The position numbers and the translations under genes were made by a program. DNA of 64,000 nucleotides from Haemonchus contortus. Taxonomy: Eukaryota > Nematoda > Chromadorea > Rhabditida > Trichostrongylidae. The stretch covers positions 15,775,591-15,839,590 of the forward strand of contig LS997564.1 in assembly GCA_000469685.2 (NCBI GenBank), in the 5' to 3' direction. Under the pieces are notes generated by a model. It was not told the origin of the DNA and made no database searches. It saw only the letters and a program-made list of their open reading frames with translations. Positions 44,461 through 58,100 of this stretch are shown here, piece after piece. Numbering within the stretch: position 1 is the stretch's first letter; every line of letters starts with the position of its first letter.

Positions 44461-44695
44461 GTTAGGAACGATTTTGGGTGATCGATTTGCCGCACGCGGC
44501 TGTCGCGGACCCCTCATTCGCCGTTATCACAGCTCTAGCGTTCTTCATACAGCTCAATCGATATGCGATCATTATTTCATGCATAATTCTACTATTAGTA
44601 CTTTTGTTCTTGTATTTCTTACCTACTGCTGCATTCTGCTACATTCCTTCGCGCGCGACGCCCTCTCACCGCGACGCGACCATTTCGTTCCTAAC
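44461..44695 (-). mobile_element. GTTAGGAACGA inverted-repeat element, copy 3
   Basis: About 235 bp, near-identical to the reverse complement of copy 1 (1802-2037), with intact terminal repeats GTTAGGAACGA and TCGTTCCTAAC. The 115-aa frame across it (44426-44773) is a product of the repeat. Confidence 0.7.
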
Positions 44696-45412
44696 GCACC
44701 GCACCCCCTAGTGCCCCTTTACGCAGCCCGTGAGCTTCGTCTAGGGTACCTTTCTGTTGCGTGCTATATATGACGGATGTTTGGAGGCGCTTGAGTGTAT
44801 CTTTGGGTTACTGTGTAACATATCCACGGGACTATTAAATCCGTCTTTTACTTCTACCGAACCGAAACGTTTTTGACAAGGCCATAAACCTTTTACCTTT
44901 ATATCCACATAGATTTTACTTTCTTTTTGTTTTGGAATATTTTATTTCTCTACTAAAAATTCATCGGATTTTCTAGCTCAACGGATTTTCTTGCTCGTAG
45001 AATCGTACTGGTACAGCTGAGTGTAGTCTTGCAGAGAGGTCACATCAACCATTTAAGCGATGTTACCACTCAGGGGTAAGTGGAGGTGCAAAGTAACCTT
45101 GTTTAGAATGATATGCGCCTACCCTTCGTGCTTATTTATTGCGTTGTTTGCCAGCTGAAAGCTTTGATGGGTGTCGAAGCAATTACTTCGATTGTTGGGA
45201 GCTGTGACTTCGTCTTTCCTTCTGGGGACAATTTTGACTGACACTTCGTTTGAAGCGCTCTATAGCTCTGGTCCTATTTCGGGCGTGCTGAATGGGTTGC
45301 TCGCCATAGCGATTCTGCTGAACCTGAATTATAAGTTCTGTTCATTATTCGCTGGCAGTTGCCCTCAATTGGCCCATGAGACCAGCCCGCCAGAGACCCT
45401 AACTTTCTAGAG
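44696..45412. other. No gene recognised
   Basis: A plus frame at 45171-45410 lies antisense to the coding-like stretch that follows and is not supported. Confidence 0.4.
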
Positions 45413-45727
45413 TCAAAGATGAATTGTATCGCTAAGTGAGACGATAGCATACGCTGGAGCTGGCTCTGAAGAGACAACATCCGAGCCAACCCCCTCTTCT
45501 CTCCGTCCAAGTAGGAATTCAAACGGTATTTCCTTCTCCACAAATAAGAAAATGACCTTCCCCCGTTACACCTCCAACGCTTGATCTTGGCTGTCACTAT
45601 AAGCAATTTATAAGGAAGTCCGTGGAAGCTGAAAACATATTTACTAAAATTTTGCAAATTTTCAGGAGATTGCTGCTGTTGCAAAACTTGCTCGAGATGC
45701 TCGAGATTCGGAATCTGACCTGACAGC
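45413..45727 (-). pseudogene. Broken coding region, unrecognised
   Basis: On the minus strand, after an acceptor-like TTGCTGTCAG, the sequence reads GQIPNLEHLEQVLQQQQSPE and continues as good coding sequence to about 45565. There a short G run lies at a point where the protein-like reading passes to another frame, which ends with FEFLLGRREEG, AYAIVSLSDTIHL and a TGA at 45413-45415. Either there is a hidden intron, or an indel at the G run (real or from assembly). Family unknown. Confidence 0.35.
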
Positions 45728-47984
45728 AAAATAACCTTTCATTTCATGCTCGAACGCTTTACTATCAACCCCCCCCCCCCCTTCCCTCTCTCTGCTCCTT
45801 CCCTGCGCCCCCTCCGCCCTTCACATTTTCTACTAACTGGTATTCGATATTTCAGCGATTCCTATTTTTTAATGTATAACTAACAGTTAAGATTTAGAGT
45901 TCAAACAAAGGGTATCACGGTTAATTGAAGACGATTTGAGTTTTACTATTTTGCTAGGCTAAGCTAGATGAAGCCTGACCAAGTTTCTAGTGAAACTTAT
46001 TTGACTTACGCGATACGATGGTGCCATCGATGGAGGAGAGAGCGCCCAGCGACTGGCTTATTGCAGGGAGTTATACGTAAAGAATGAGGTCTGAAAACGC
46101 GATAAAACGCCGAAGAATAGGGCATTCTAAGAGGCAAAGGCAATTTCAGCGTCACAAGCGAGTCAGTCTTTGTGAAGCACTTCCAATCCTGACCTTTCTT
46201 CAGACATGAAGCCCCAATCAAAATTTTTCACAACTACGGCTGTGCGTGCCCTTGAAGTTCTTGAAAAGGGATCATGGATGAAAGGGCGGCAGCCGATTTC
46301 CATTCAGAAGTATAATGGTATCCGTTATGACCTTTACAATGACTCGTAGGGGCAAGCCAACGCATAAAATGGGGCTTTTCTTCAACTCGATTGACTCGGA
46401 GGTAATCGACCTCGTGTGGATCTGAACTCGATTCTTCACCATACATACGTGTGGTAGCCCTACTTCGCCAAGCCAATAGCGTATTGTGCACACCACAGGT
46501 TCTTGACCATTCTGACTAGCCTTTGACTAGTAGCCCTTGATTTTAACGAAATCTATTCTATTTGTGCACAGTGAATTCTGCTCGCTTCTCCATGTCATCG
46601 ACCACAGCCAGAGTGAACTCCTAGCAAATGAATAACTTAGGTGAAGACGTTGAGATAAACAGATCATAATTTGGGACAGGGTTCATCATATCCTGGCTTG
46701 AGGAAAATGATTGATAAGCTGCGATAAGCGTAGACGAAAAGGAACAAAGACGCTTGACAAAAGTGAGGGAGCACAGTCGAGGTATAAGTAAATCTTGGTC
46801 AAGAACTAGACCTGTCCAGTTGAACAGGTCTACCCTAGAAGCCATTGATCGCTAGAGGAACATGTCATTATCCTTTATTTCCTCACAGCTCGTGGCCTGC
46901 CATTCCGTCCAGCTCATTGCGCAGCCGTCTTTTCTTCCTTGGCCACTTTGTCTACTTGTTGAATATTCTAATTGCTGTCTGTTTTATCCAACTCCATTTC
47001 TTCATGTAAACTGGCTGGGAAATCTGTAGCAGGCTGTGCTGGGCTGGAAGAGGCTTTTCCCACTTGAGTTTAACTTGTCGATTTTTCATGCCATTTTGGT
47101 GATCATAATGTATGTATCGATCATATGAACGACTATCATTATTCATTTGGATTTTCGAACTACCTTGTGGCCGGGCCTCATTCTTTCGAACGCTGATTCT
47201 TACGAACATTGGTACCTACTTGGTGTCCTGTCCTTGCTTATTTTTACTTTACTGATGTTGATAGTCGCATGGAAAGGCTATTGTCCAACAGTGTGAGTCT
47301 CACTACCTCATCTGGGTACATCCTCTCCCTCTTCCTGGCTATACGCCAAGTAGGGGACTTACTGAGGAAGCTATAATTCTGAGGCAGTAAAGTCCCATGT
47401 TGAAACAGCAACTTCCTGATTACACTCGTATATTGACTTGTTGTTTCCCGTGCTGTGGTCGTTCTCGAAGAATTCTCCCGAATCTTTTGTCTCATAAGGA
47501 CACTCCATTGAAGATATTGGGGAAAGTCGCTTGATTACAATTCCAGGTGATGCTGAGGAAAATTACTTTTTGCCCCTCATTCGAAACTGTTGGACAGCTG
47601 GACTTGGGAAGTTTATTTTTGATTTTCTCTCCTTTGCCTGTGCACCTTCGTCAGCTCAAAGTGAGCTATAAGTTGAGGTTTCTTCAGTTCGAACTTCTTT
47701 CCTGCGAGAGGGTAACGACGGATAACCGCTCGCTTGAGTATGGTACATTTTAATCGTAATGGGGGAGAATCGAGTGCGCGGCGTACCCCATCATCTCGGC
47801 GATAGAATCGCCAATCTACCTAATTACAGGGGAGCGCTTTCTCTTTTTAATGGCCCCAAAGGTCATTTCATGGCAATTTTTGATGAATGAACAGTCTTTG
47901 TTCCCTTTATCAAAACGAATTACACGGCTGCAGTACACTTTGTTTGATTCCTCAAAACAAAAGTTCTATTCAGTGATGTATTGA
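45728..47984. other. Unassigned region with a C homopolymer
   Basis: A run of about 13 C lies at 45769-45781 followed by CT-rich sequence. Minus frames at 46006-46221, 46234-46491 and 46952-47209 have no recognisable domain. Confidence 0.4.
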
Positions 47985-48880
47985 TCACCACTTGATGAAA
48001 AATTGCTCCTTGCTTCGGTTCCATCTTGGCTTTGCTTGGCTTTGCTTGCTTGCTGACCGATTTTGAAGGTCCCAAATGTCAATTCGCAGTTTATGTGACC
48101 GGCGACGGCTGTGAGGTATATGCAAAGAGAACAGGGAATATATCACCATAACGGCGAGCGGCACTGCAATTCCGCGCCAGAACCATTTGCTGTGATGATC
48201 ATCTTGGCAATTTGTCAAGCAGTTGGTTCCTACCCTTTTTCACCCCATACGGCGCGCCGATTACGGGAATGCTCACTGCCATTCAGGATTCAGAGCTCTT
48301 TGAGTGAGAAGCAAAAGCTCATGGTATGGCCTTTTTTCCTGGGGATTCAAATACTATGCATAGCGGCCGTGCAGTTCGGTGTGGTAAGGAAATAAATGGT
48401 GGTCCCGCGCTAACCTTTACCCTAGCCACAAATTTCCTGCAAAGCGGTGAGTGTACGCCGGGAATGCGACAAGCGCTGCGTTTTCATGGCTATCCTTCAT
48501 ATCCCATCGAACTCTGGGGTATGCACCATTATGTAGACTTTATGAAACTAGTTCAAGGGAATATTCAGGCACGACTTAGCTTTGATCCGATTTACTCATA
48601 AAAACAAGAAACGAAGTTCGCGTTTTTCGCTTGAATTTGAGACTTCTTACGACGATACTATACTTTCCCAAACCTTGACGAAAAAATATGGTCGTACGCC
48701 TTTTTTGGCTAGTCCCAATTTGCATGATAAAATGAAAGCTAAAAGTTTTTTTCTGGTGTGCGGTATCAACGAAGTTCATACTTTGTTTCCATGGTATGAT
48801 GGTGCCAAGTGGCTCTTTGGTTCCCAAATGAAATGCATTACTATTAGATTTTATTTAATAAAAGATAGTAAAAGATAGCA
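47985..48880. other. Unassigned ORF-rich stretch
   Basis: Overlapping frames on both strands (47985-48218 minus with a hydrophobic GIAVPLAVMVIYSLFSLHI; 48326-48601 and 48582-48878 plus) look moderately protein-like. None matches a family that I can name, and I cannot decide the strand. It may be a decayed transposon. Confidence 0.25.
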
Positions 48881-49159
48881 AGGGTACACGGTACATATTG
48901 GAAGGACACATAAGGAAGACCATTCAAATAAGATTAGTTCAATGTATAATTAAAGATCATTCGGAAAAGCGTAGGGAGCCAAATTAAAGAAGCATAGCGA
49001 GCCAAGCCAAACAATAAAACACAAATTTACGTAGAAAGGCACATCAGATATAGCATGAAAGACCCATAATAAAAAAAAGGTAGAAACTGATATCGCTCAA
49101 TTTCAAATATTGGTTGGACGTGATCTCAGAAACGCAAAATTTCTGTGCGATCGGAGCTG
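48881..49159. other. No gene recognised
   Basis: Nothing supported. Confidence 0.4.
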
Positions 49160-49450
49160 CTTGACACTTCGGATGGGGTGTGTGCCGATTCGTGCGATTC
49201 TGGGTGCGCGTGGCAAATGCGCGGCGAAATTCGGTGCGATTTGGACGACTGCAGCGTTTATCATTTGGGCCCAAATTTGAAGTGAAGTAGGTTAGTAGGA
49301 TTGTCCGACCCTACTAAAGTACTCTACTTCATATTTGTGCCCCAATGATAGGCGCAGGAGTTGTTTGAATCATCGCGAGTTTCGCCGCGCAATTTGCCGC
49401 GCGCACCCGGAATCGCACGAATCGAACGTCCCCCTTTCGGATGCTGTCAA
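49160..49450. mobile_element. Foldback repeat, copy 2
   Basis: An inverted repeat centred near 49300. The arms include CGATTCGTGCGATTCTGGGT (left) and its near-inverse at 49405-49424, and an inner AAATTTGAAGTGAAGTAG / CTACTTCATATTTG pairing. Related to 9703-9942 in both arm and centre motifs. Confidence 0.65.
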
Positions 49451-50482
49451 TGAGTTAAGTATGTTCTATAATATTTCTGGCAAGCATTGGAAAGGCAACA
49501 CTGTGTTTGTAAATTTAAATCGGACTTTCGTCTAAAACACAATGGTCAGTTGGTACCCGCAAGATGTTTCATTTCTTAACTGGTAATATTGTCACTGACA
49601 TGAGCACCCATGGGTAATATTCCCCACAATGTCGTCAATATTTTTTAGCCTATTTCAAACTAATGACATCATTGACATCAAGGTTTCCTCGGCAATCAGT
49701 GCTGTGTATGAATGCTCATTATATTGGAAACTTCCACTTTGTTCAGGAAAAATCAAGGTGTTACATCTGGCAATAATCAGCAATTTTCATACGGTTAGAA
49801 TAGGCATAGGTTCACAGATGTCTCTCCAACCGTGGATCTTAGCTTTAATGAAAAACTGGACTCTTCTCAACATTAGGAGTAAATCCCTTTTGAAGACCAA
49901 AGAAAAGTCAAAGTCATTTCATCAAATAATGCTTAAATTGAATTCTTTGAACACCGTCATATAAAACGGTTGTAGCAATTACGCGCTGGCGTATCGGGTC
50001 GAAGGGTCGTGAAATGAAGATTTCTATTATATTTTCTGTAAATGACCGACTATCGTATTTGACACCCCGTCGATGTTGTCGGCAGTGGGATCCTTACATA
50101 AATTCGCAAGGGAAAACTGGCCCCAAATGATGACGGTCATAGAGTTTTGCTCTAAAGCTGAGGTTGACAAATAGTTGTACTCGCTACTTATGGGCAGATT
50201 TTCTCGCTAAGGTGATGAATTACTCTTCGAGTTGCTGGTTACCCTTTCACCGACACTGGCCCACAGAAAGAATAGTGGATCTTCAATGCGAGGAGTTCGA
50301 GTCGATGAATTGTTTGCACAATGTTTTTCAACTTCGTAAAATATAAAGTACATATTGTTAATACCGTATTTTTGTTTCACTATATGATGCCGCGGAGGGC
50401 TCAGAGACAGAATGAGCCTTGATACTGCCCTTTGCGAAGCTGCATTATACGCTTCTTTGAATAGAACCCAATGGGTGCGCTT
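49451..50482. other. No gene recognised
   Basis: A 111-aa plus frame (49629-49964) has no recognisable domain and no clear gene signals. Confidence 0.4.
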
Positions 50483-50760
50483 CGTTGCGCGCGTACGTCG
50501 AAACTACGTCACGCTGCAGCCGTCGCATGCGGCGGGTCAGCCCGCGATTTTTGACAAACGTCGCAATAGACAGCGGGGCATACGAATTGCGCTTGGTCCA
50601 CGGCATTCAGCCAAAAGAGAGGATAACACGACTAAATGCAACCACTAACACATAGCTCCACTGACACTTGGTGGTACTGTAATGTCATCTCGAGACTTCA
50701 GTGGGGTGCGCCGCGCGGGAAGTGGGCGGGGTGACGTACTTTCGGCGAACGCGCGCAACG
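50483..50760 (-). mobile_element. GC-rich inverted-repeat element, copy 2
   Basis: Same family as 3123-3394, in opposite orientation. Ends are CGTTGCGCGCGTACGTCGAA and its inverse ending GCGAACGCGCGCAACG. No coding capacity. Confidence 0.65.
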
Positions 50761-51157
50761 GACGTTCTCCGGACCCAATATCGTACATGAAAGCCCCCGG
50801 TGTCTGATTTCTCCATACCATTCGGCTGTTTTTTACAGGGTTGATCGTACCGCATTGAAATTTCATGCTTCGATAATGTTCATCAAAACGAAAAGGGTAC
50901 TTATGAGGCTATAGCGCCATTCTCTATCTGCCAAGCCAATAATATACATCAAGTCGAAATCTCGGCACGTTGGCCAGCACGGTGATGTGTATAAATAAAT
51001 AGGTGTTCAAGCTAGTGCCCGTGCTCTTTCACTCAAGTACACATTTTGTCGGATCAGTTGTAAACCGAATGATCATAGAAGGGATGAAGGCTCAATCAGC
51101 TGTTCCGTGGTGCTATTGGATTCGAATTAGCTAGCGCTTAGTTTTTCAAACTCAACA
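50761..51157. other. No gene recognised
   Basis: Left flank of element 2. Nothing supported except the target site ATGCC at 51158-51162. Confidence 0.45.
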
Positions 51158-51562
51158 ATGCCTATCGCGGTAACACGCGATTTTCGATAATTTTCTCATT
51201 AATTCAATCAATCTTGAACATGACTCATAACGCATGAAAAGTGACTTGATTTCATTTACCAGACCACACAGGGTGAATATGGCACAATGGCGTCTCGCAG
51301 CTGGCTGAGGACTATACAAGTGCAACTGCGAGTCAAACAAAAGAGCTGCCATGGTCCAGTCAATTCGTCAGTCATCGGCCATGTCTCCCACGACCTTAGC
51401 TTCTTCAATGCTATTGTATCACGGTTCCCATCACAACTCTGGCGCATCGAGTCGACGCATTCACTTATCTTAACTTTCACATCCTTTTTTCCGACTTTCT
51501 CATCTCGATCTAACCTTTCCCAAACTTCTCACAAAATGCCACATTCCCGGTGTGCGGGACTG

Positions 51563-51569
51563 TATATAA
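51563..51569 (+). promoter_or_regulatory. TATA box in 5' LTR of element 2
   Basis: TATATAA within GGACTGTATATAAACC, about 400 bp into the LTR, with another TATATAA 15 bp downstream. It is the likely core promoter, inferred from motif and position. Confidence 0.6.
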
Positions 51570-51915
51570 ACCTCGCCTATATAAGATTGGCAGGACAAAG
51601 ACCGAGGCCAGTTGCCTTCGAGGTTTTGCCGCTTTCATTACGTCTTTCGTATTGCTCACGATTACTCTTCATATAGCTCTTTACTACGCTTAAGAAATAT
51701 TCATTTATTCTCTCATGCTCATACGCTGATAAAGTAGAACTACGCCTTTATTTAACTTCTTCAGCTTTATATTTGTATCTCGTATCAATCTCGTATGTAT
51801 GCCATATCCTCAATAAGTTGTGCCTTTCGTATATATGATAACTCTTGCCTTTCGCATGTATCTTTCATGTGTTCATGGTTTAATTACCCAAGTTTGAGGT
51901 TTCTCTGCTTGACGC

Positions 51916-51921
51916 AATAAA
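51916..51921 (+). terminator. Polyadenylation signal in LTR
   Basis: AATAAA in GACGCAATAAAGCTCTGG. The copy at 62362-62367 in the 3' LTR would be the one used for transcript 3' ends. Confidence 0.55.
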
Positions 51922-52021
51922 GCTCTGGTATTCGATCGCTGTAGTTGTGGCAAATACAGTGACGAAGAACTTAAACAACTATACTAGATATAACGGCTAT
52001 AATATCGGTATAGTTTGTATA

Positions 52022-52034
52022 TGGTGCATCAGCC
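52022..52034 (+). promoter_or_regulatory. Primer binding site, tRNA-Gly type
   Basis: TGGTGCATCAGCC directly abuts the LTR. It matches the tRNA-Gly(GCC) 3' complement with one mismatch relative to element 1's site. Confidence 0.75.
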
Positions 52035-52199
52035 AATTCAAGGATCCGGTCAGGTACACTTTAAACAATTCACGGCTTAGCAATTGTCTTATCGAGGACG
52101 CTCTTCGTCTGCCGGCATTCTTCGATTCGGAGCTTCTTTTTCGTTTTCTTTCGCTTACTTTTCTTCGAGTTTTTCGAGATTTCGAAAATATTATAAGCG

Positions 52200-55100
52200 A
52201 TGACGGGACCTACAGCGCTCAAATCACAGAAGGCTTTACTAACCAGATATTGTAATAAGTTGGAACGCATTATACAAGAAAATGAAGACGCCTTCAAATC
52301 GGAAAATATTCTAATTTTTGACCCTAATACTTCCCAACGCCTGCAATCTCTCGTTCTGCAACTACACTCGACTTCACGATTAGTCCAAGAAACCTTATGC
52401 ACCTTCACAGCCTTAGTTGACTCATTGATTGAGTCACTAAATGACGAGCAAGAAGCACAGGCTCAAGAACATATTGAGAAGGCGCATACGATATTGGAGC
52501 AAGCACAACTTGCTGCCATCGAAATAGAAGCGAGGCGTTTGAGCGCTCGCGATCACGCACAACTATCTATGGCAACAGGTAGTTCGAATCAATCCACTGG
52601 CAGTCAGGTCACAGTGGCAAGACCACAGTTGCCAGCTATTCCCATCCCTCCATTCACTGGGAAAATTTGGGAGTTTGCGAATTTTTGGACTTTGTTTTGT
52701 GAAAACGTGCATGATCAACCATTAACTAATCTACAAAAGTTCAATTACCTCTTAAATGCACTGCAAGGCGAAGCAAGGGAAAGTATAAGGCGATACCCCG
52801 TCACAGAAGAAAACTATGAGCATGCCATAACCTTTCTGAAAACGAAATATGGAAATGAATCAAAAATCATAGCCAACCTCCAGTCCCGCCTAGAGCAGGC
52901 AAGAGCCGAAAATAATAGGATCTCGGCACAACGCCGACTTTTAGAATTCGTAATGCCAATAATAACCCAACTAGAAGAAAAAGGCGTAAACCTCAACGGT
53001 TCATATCTGTCACAAAAACTGATTTCCAAATTTTCACCAGAGCTACAGCGTCAAGTGCTAAAGCACCGTTTGAAGTCGGAAACTCAAGAATCCAATTGGA
53101 CTATGCAGACCATTTTGGCCGATCTAGATGAACTAATAGCCACCGAAGAAAGAATAGAAGAAGCGATGAAAACACAGACCCACACCGGTACAGGCAGGAT
53201 CGGAGGCGATCCTGGGAAACCTCGCATGGACAATAGGAAAAAAGGAAGTGAACATTGCATGTTCTGTGGAGGTGGCAACCACAGATCAAGCGAATGCAGG
53301 AAGTACGCTTCCATAGAAGAGAGGCGCGCAGTCTTCAGAGACAGTAGCAGATGCCTCAACTGTGCAGCCCCAGGACACTGGGCAAAGGATTGCACAAAGG
53401 ATGGATGTAGAGGGTGCAAAGGGAAAAAGCACCACCATACCCTGTGTCCAATGCGAGAGCCTCGAACGGCTAACTCATACCCTCAGACGGTAGCTCGCAC
53501 AAAGGAACATACTCCACCACCGGAGAAAACTCAAAAGGGAAATGGGCCACGAACAGACAAACAAAAGAAGGTAAAGCAAGCTCAACATTCGGTCAAAACG
53601 TGCGTAACCAGAGATACGAGGTACGATACCTCAGCTGATGATCAGGAAGACATCTCAGGAACTATCGCTTTCAACACCCACGGTCACGTGAAGGACGACA
53701 AACATTTCCAGCGGTCGGAATCCGGAAATGTCTTATTGTTAACGGGAGTGGCACCCGTATACAATTACAGTCATGACCAGTGGGAAGACGTGGAGATTCT
53801 TTTGGATACTGGAGCGGACCAGTCCTTCATAACGGACGATCTCGCGCAGCAACTTGGCTTGGAGTGCACAGCACAAGTTAATTTCGTGATGTACACCTTC
53901 GGTGCGGAAAAACCAAGACGCGCGATGTCAGGAGTAACTTCGGTACAACTCATGGATCAGCACGGAGAGAAGCATGATCTACGTTTATATACCACTCCAG
54001 TACTCACCATGAAGGGAAAAACTGCGCACCTGGAGATCTCTGATTGGGCCTTTATAGGACAACGCAACATTCGCCTTTCCAGCACGGAAACCGGAAAGAG
54101 AATTAAGCCTCAAATCCTGCTGGGATGCGATCAGTTATGGAACTTACTAGATGTCCCAAATCCGCGTTTCACATTGCCGTCAGGATTACAATTGATCCCC
54201 TCCAGGATAGGATACTTGATCACAGGCAAACAAAAAGGCATAACGGAACAAAGCCACACCTACAGTCCAGAGGATTCGCCTACGGTGGGAACCATAAATA
54301 CCTTGGTCAACTTCGAAGAAGAAATGGAAAGATGGGATAAATATTGGACCATGGATAATGCAGGAATCTGCGAATTCACAGGAACAAAGAACGCAGAAAA
54401 AGAAGCCGTCAATCAAAAAGTTTCAAAATTCTTCGAAGACTCCATAGAAAAGCGAGAGGATGGATACTATATCCGGTTCCCCTATAAGGACAATTACACT
54501 GAACTTCCTTCGAACAAGGCCATTGCACTCAAACGCCTTCACTCAGTGATACAATCACTACGGAAGACGCCTACCCTACTGCACGAATACGATGAGACCT
54601 TCCAATCTCAGAGAGACAGCGGTATCATCGAGGAGGCCCCACAAGCTCTACCGGAAAAGGGCTCTCTGCTTCATTACATCCCACATCAGCCGGTACTAAC
54701 CCCACACAAAGAAACGACGAAATTGAGGATTGTGTTCGATGCATCAGCACACTTTAAGAATAATCCCTCATTGAACGACGTCTTGCATCAAGGACCACTC
54801 ATACTACCTGAGTTATACGCCATGCTACTTCGTTTCCGTACTCCCAAGTACGTGGCTATAGCGGATGTCGAAAAGGCATTCCTCCAGGTCCGACTACATG
54901 AAAAAGACCGAGACGCCACACGATTCCTGTGGGTAAGAAACATCAACCAGCCCATAAGTGAGGACAACATCATCACTTTCCGTTTTACTCGAGTAACCTT
55001 CGGATTAAACGTTTCCCCCTATTTACTGGGCGGAACAATCCATCACCATTTACGCACAACGGTAGACGACACCACGCTAGCTGATGAAATTCGCAACAAC

Positions 55101-58100
55101 TTATACGTGGACAACCTGATCCTCGCGGCATCTACTGAAGAGGAGTTGGTTCAAAAATCGCTAGCAACGCGTCAGATATTTCAAGATATGGGCATGAATT
55201 TGAGGGAATTTCTCTCCAACGGAGATACTCTACGAGACAAACTTCCCAAGGAAGCACACGCCATGAAAACAACTCAAAAAGTACTAGGAATCACGTGGGA
55301 TGCAAAGCGTGATTGCATCAATATCCGCTGCAATTTCGATTCTCTCAAGAACATTACGAAAAGGGTAATTGCAAGACAGATTGCTATGATATATGACCCA
55401 TTCGGTTGGTTGGTACCACTGCTGACTCAAGCAAAGAAGTTTCAACAGGACTTATGGAAGGAGAAGTTTTCCTGGGATGAGAAACTTCCATCAAAACTGG
55501 CAGAGCAATGGAGCACACTAGTGGAAAACGTTAACAACTTCCAAATATCAATCCCACGACGACTTCGCTCCATATCGGACACGCCAAATCTCGCAATCTT
55601 TGCAGATGCTAGTGAAATCGCAATAGCGGCTAGTGCTTACATCTTTAATGAAAACTATTCAGAATTGGCAATGGCGAAGTGTAAACTTCCCTCCATCAAG
55701 ACGAAAACAACGATGCCAAAGTTAGAAATGAACGCCCTTACCCTGGCAATGCGATTGGCCAATTCGATAACACAAGCACTGAAGGAACGCATCGCGGGCT
55801 ATCCATGGACTATTCACGTATTCTCGGACTCCCAAATCGCGTTGAGCTGGTTAACATCCCCAACCACTGCTAGCCTCGGAGTTTTGGTTGCCAACAGGGT
55901 TCGAGAAGTTCGAAGAATCGTCACGCAATTGAACAACGATTCAATTACAGTCATTTTCAGATATGTGAATACGTCACAGAACCCGGCGGATGCAGGAACA
56001 AGAGGGCTCTCAAGAGAACAAATGCACGATCGCTATTGGTGGGAAGGACCGGAGTTCTTGAAGAAACCAATAGAGGAATGGAAGCACCCAGTCTGCCAGC
56101 TCTGGGAAGACGTAATCGGCGACGACTCCGGCGCTTTTACCAGCGTCAACTTTGCCTGCGGACAAGAGGATGATACACCTAATGCGCTCATCGACCTCTG
56201 CCGCTACAGCTCGTTTTCGATGGCCAAACGAGTAACCACCTGGATTCTTCGGTTCATAAAGAAAACCATGCGAAGATTAGAAGAAGACACCAAGGATAGA
56301 ATTGTAGCGCGCATTCCAGAGATAAAGGATGTTTCGGACGTACCAGGCAACATCAATGGAAGCGAAGTACGGGCAGGAAGATACGCACTGATCCGCAACC
56401 ACCAGCTGCTTTTCCTTACAAAGGAGTACCGGAAAAATATGGAAAACTCCTTACGACCCTACCTAGACAAGCCGAATATTTGGTGCTGGAAAGGGAGAGT
56501 GAGAAACTCCGCGCTCAACTCCGACACCAAAGATCTCATCCTTATCACGCCAAACACGGCTCTCGCACAGCTTATCATACAGGAAGCTCATGGACAGTAC
56601 CATGAAGGCATTGAACATACGATAGCTACAGTAAGAGAACGCTACTGGATTCCAAAACTGAGACAACAAGTCCGCAAGTACGTCAGTCACTGCATCAAGT
56701 GTCGACGTTTCAACGCTTTGCCATATCAATATCCAGACTCCACAGACTTACCGGAACGACGAGTGCTGAAGAGCAATCCCTTCCAACATACTGGTCACGA
56801 TTTTTTCGACCTACCACAGTGCGAGGAGAACGAAGGAAGGATAAAGTTATACGGCTGCATCTTCACCTGCACCGTCACCCGCCTCATACATCTTGAAATC
56901 GTCCGGAGCCTGGCAATTGAAGAATTCCTGAACGCGTTGCGACGGTTCATAGCACGTCGAGGCATACCGAAGACTATCACATGCGATAACGCGCCGACAT
57001 TCCTGCTTGCCGCAAAGATCATAGAAGAGCAGAACAGTGGATTAACCGAACACGCCGCCCAAATCGTTTCAAACCAAGAAATAGAATGGAGGCATATAAC
57101 ACCCTATGCACCATGGCAAGGAGGATTTTACGAACGTCTGATCAAGTCAATAAAACAAGCAATTTACAAAGCCTTGAGGAACTCGGAAAAGCATTCCTTC
57201 GACGATATTCACACATTTCTAATTGAAGTGGAAGCCTGTCTTAATTCCCGACCCCTCACGTATCAAAGCGCCGTACAAGAAGAATTTACGTCGCTGCGCC
57301 CGATCGATTTTCTTCAACGTGATTTGAACCTCAGCATCACATTAGGTAACACTGAATCGGAAACACAAGATCCGGACTATCTTCCTCCGGACAGCCTTCA
57401 TGGGATCCAAACTCGACAACAAGCACTGGAGGCCCTCAATTCGTCACGCCGAAGAATCGAACGCTTTTGGACGATTTGGCAACAACAATATTTGATATCT
57501 CTTCGAGAATCCCATAAGAAAAACCCCACAAATCAACGTCATGGCGGCATCACGCCATCACTAGGAGATGTAGTGTTAGTAAGCGACCCAGTGCTTCCTA
57601 GAAATGACTGGAAAATGGCTCGTATCACAGGATTACGTCAAGGCACCGATGGAGCCATACGAGAAGCTGAATTAATAACCGCCACCAGGAGGAAAATCCG
57701 TCGTCCAGTCAACTTACTCATCCCACTGGAACTTCAAGATTCCGAACAGGAAGTGAGCATATCAGAGCAAAAGGAAGCGCCACCAGAGCAACCTGCTCCA
57801 CAACAGCCCCCTCGCACGCATAACTACAATTTGAGGGAAAGAAAGGCAACACGCCACGTTCACAACGCAACCACCGCAATAAGCACAAGGACGACAAGAG
57901 GGGTATGGTTCCTGTTTTATATCATGATTCTGAACTTTCTGAACATTGCCCATGGCAACTCCACGGAAGGAATGCATGTCTCATGTGGTGACAAGGGAGT
58001 TATAGTTCATGCACAACAAGGACAGACCTTCGAAATTTGTGCTGAACGTCTCTGCGAAGTCCGACACATGGATACCGCTCCGCTACTTATCAAATTTCCA

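Larger units (their letters stand above)
51163..52021 (+). repeat. 5' LTR of element 2
   Basis: Starts TATCGCGGTAAC and ends GTTTGTATA instead of TG...CA. The first bases form a small hairpin (ATCGCG / CGCGAT). A TATA box (TATATAA, 51563-51569) is followed by a pyrimidine-rich region, and AATAAA lies at 51916-51921. The open frames on both strands within it are not genes. Confidence 0.95.

Noticed and set aside
45171..45410. 79-aa plus-strand frame with a hydrophobic start
   Set aside because: Overlaps, antisense, a more protein-like minus-strand reading at 45413-45727; no independent support.
48326..48601. Possible mariner C-terminus (HGYPSYPIELWGMHHY)
   Set aside because: Only a weak resemblance to the mariner YSPDL...DYHLF block, with no other transposase blocks nearby.
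51152..51676. Open frames on both strands at the left of element 2, repeated at 61554-62015
   Set aside because: They lie within the LTRs and appear twice for that reason; not genes.
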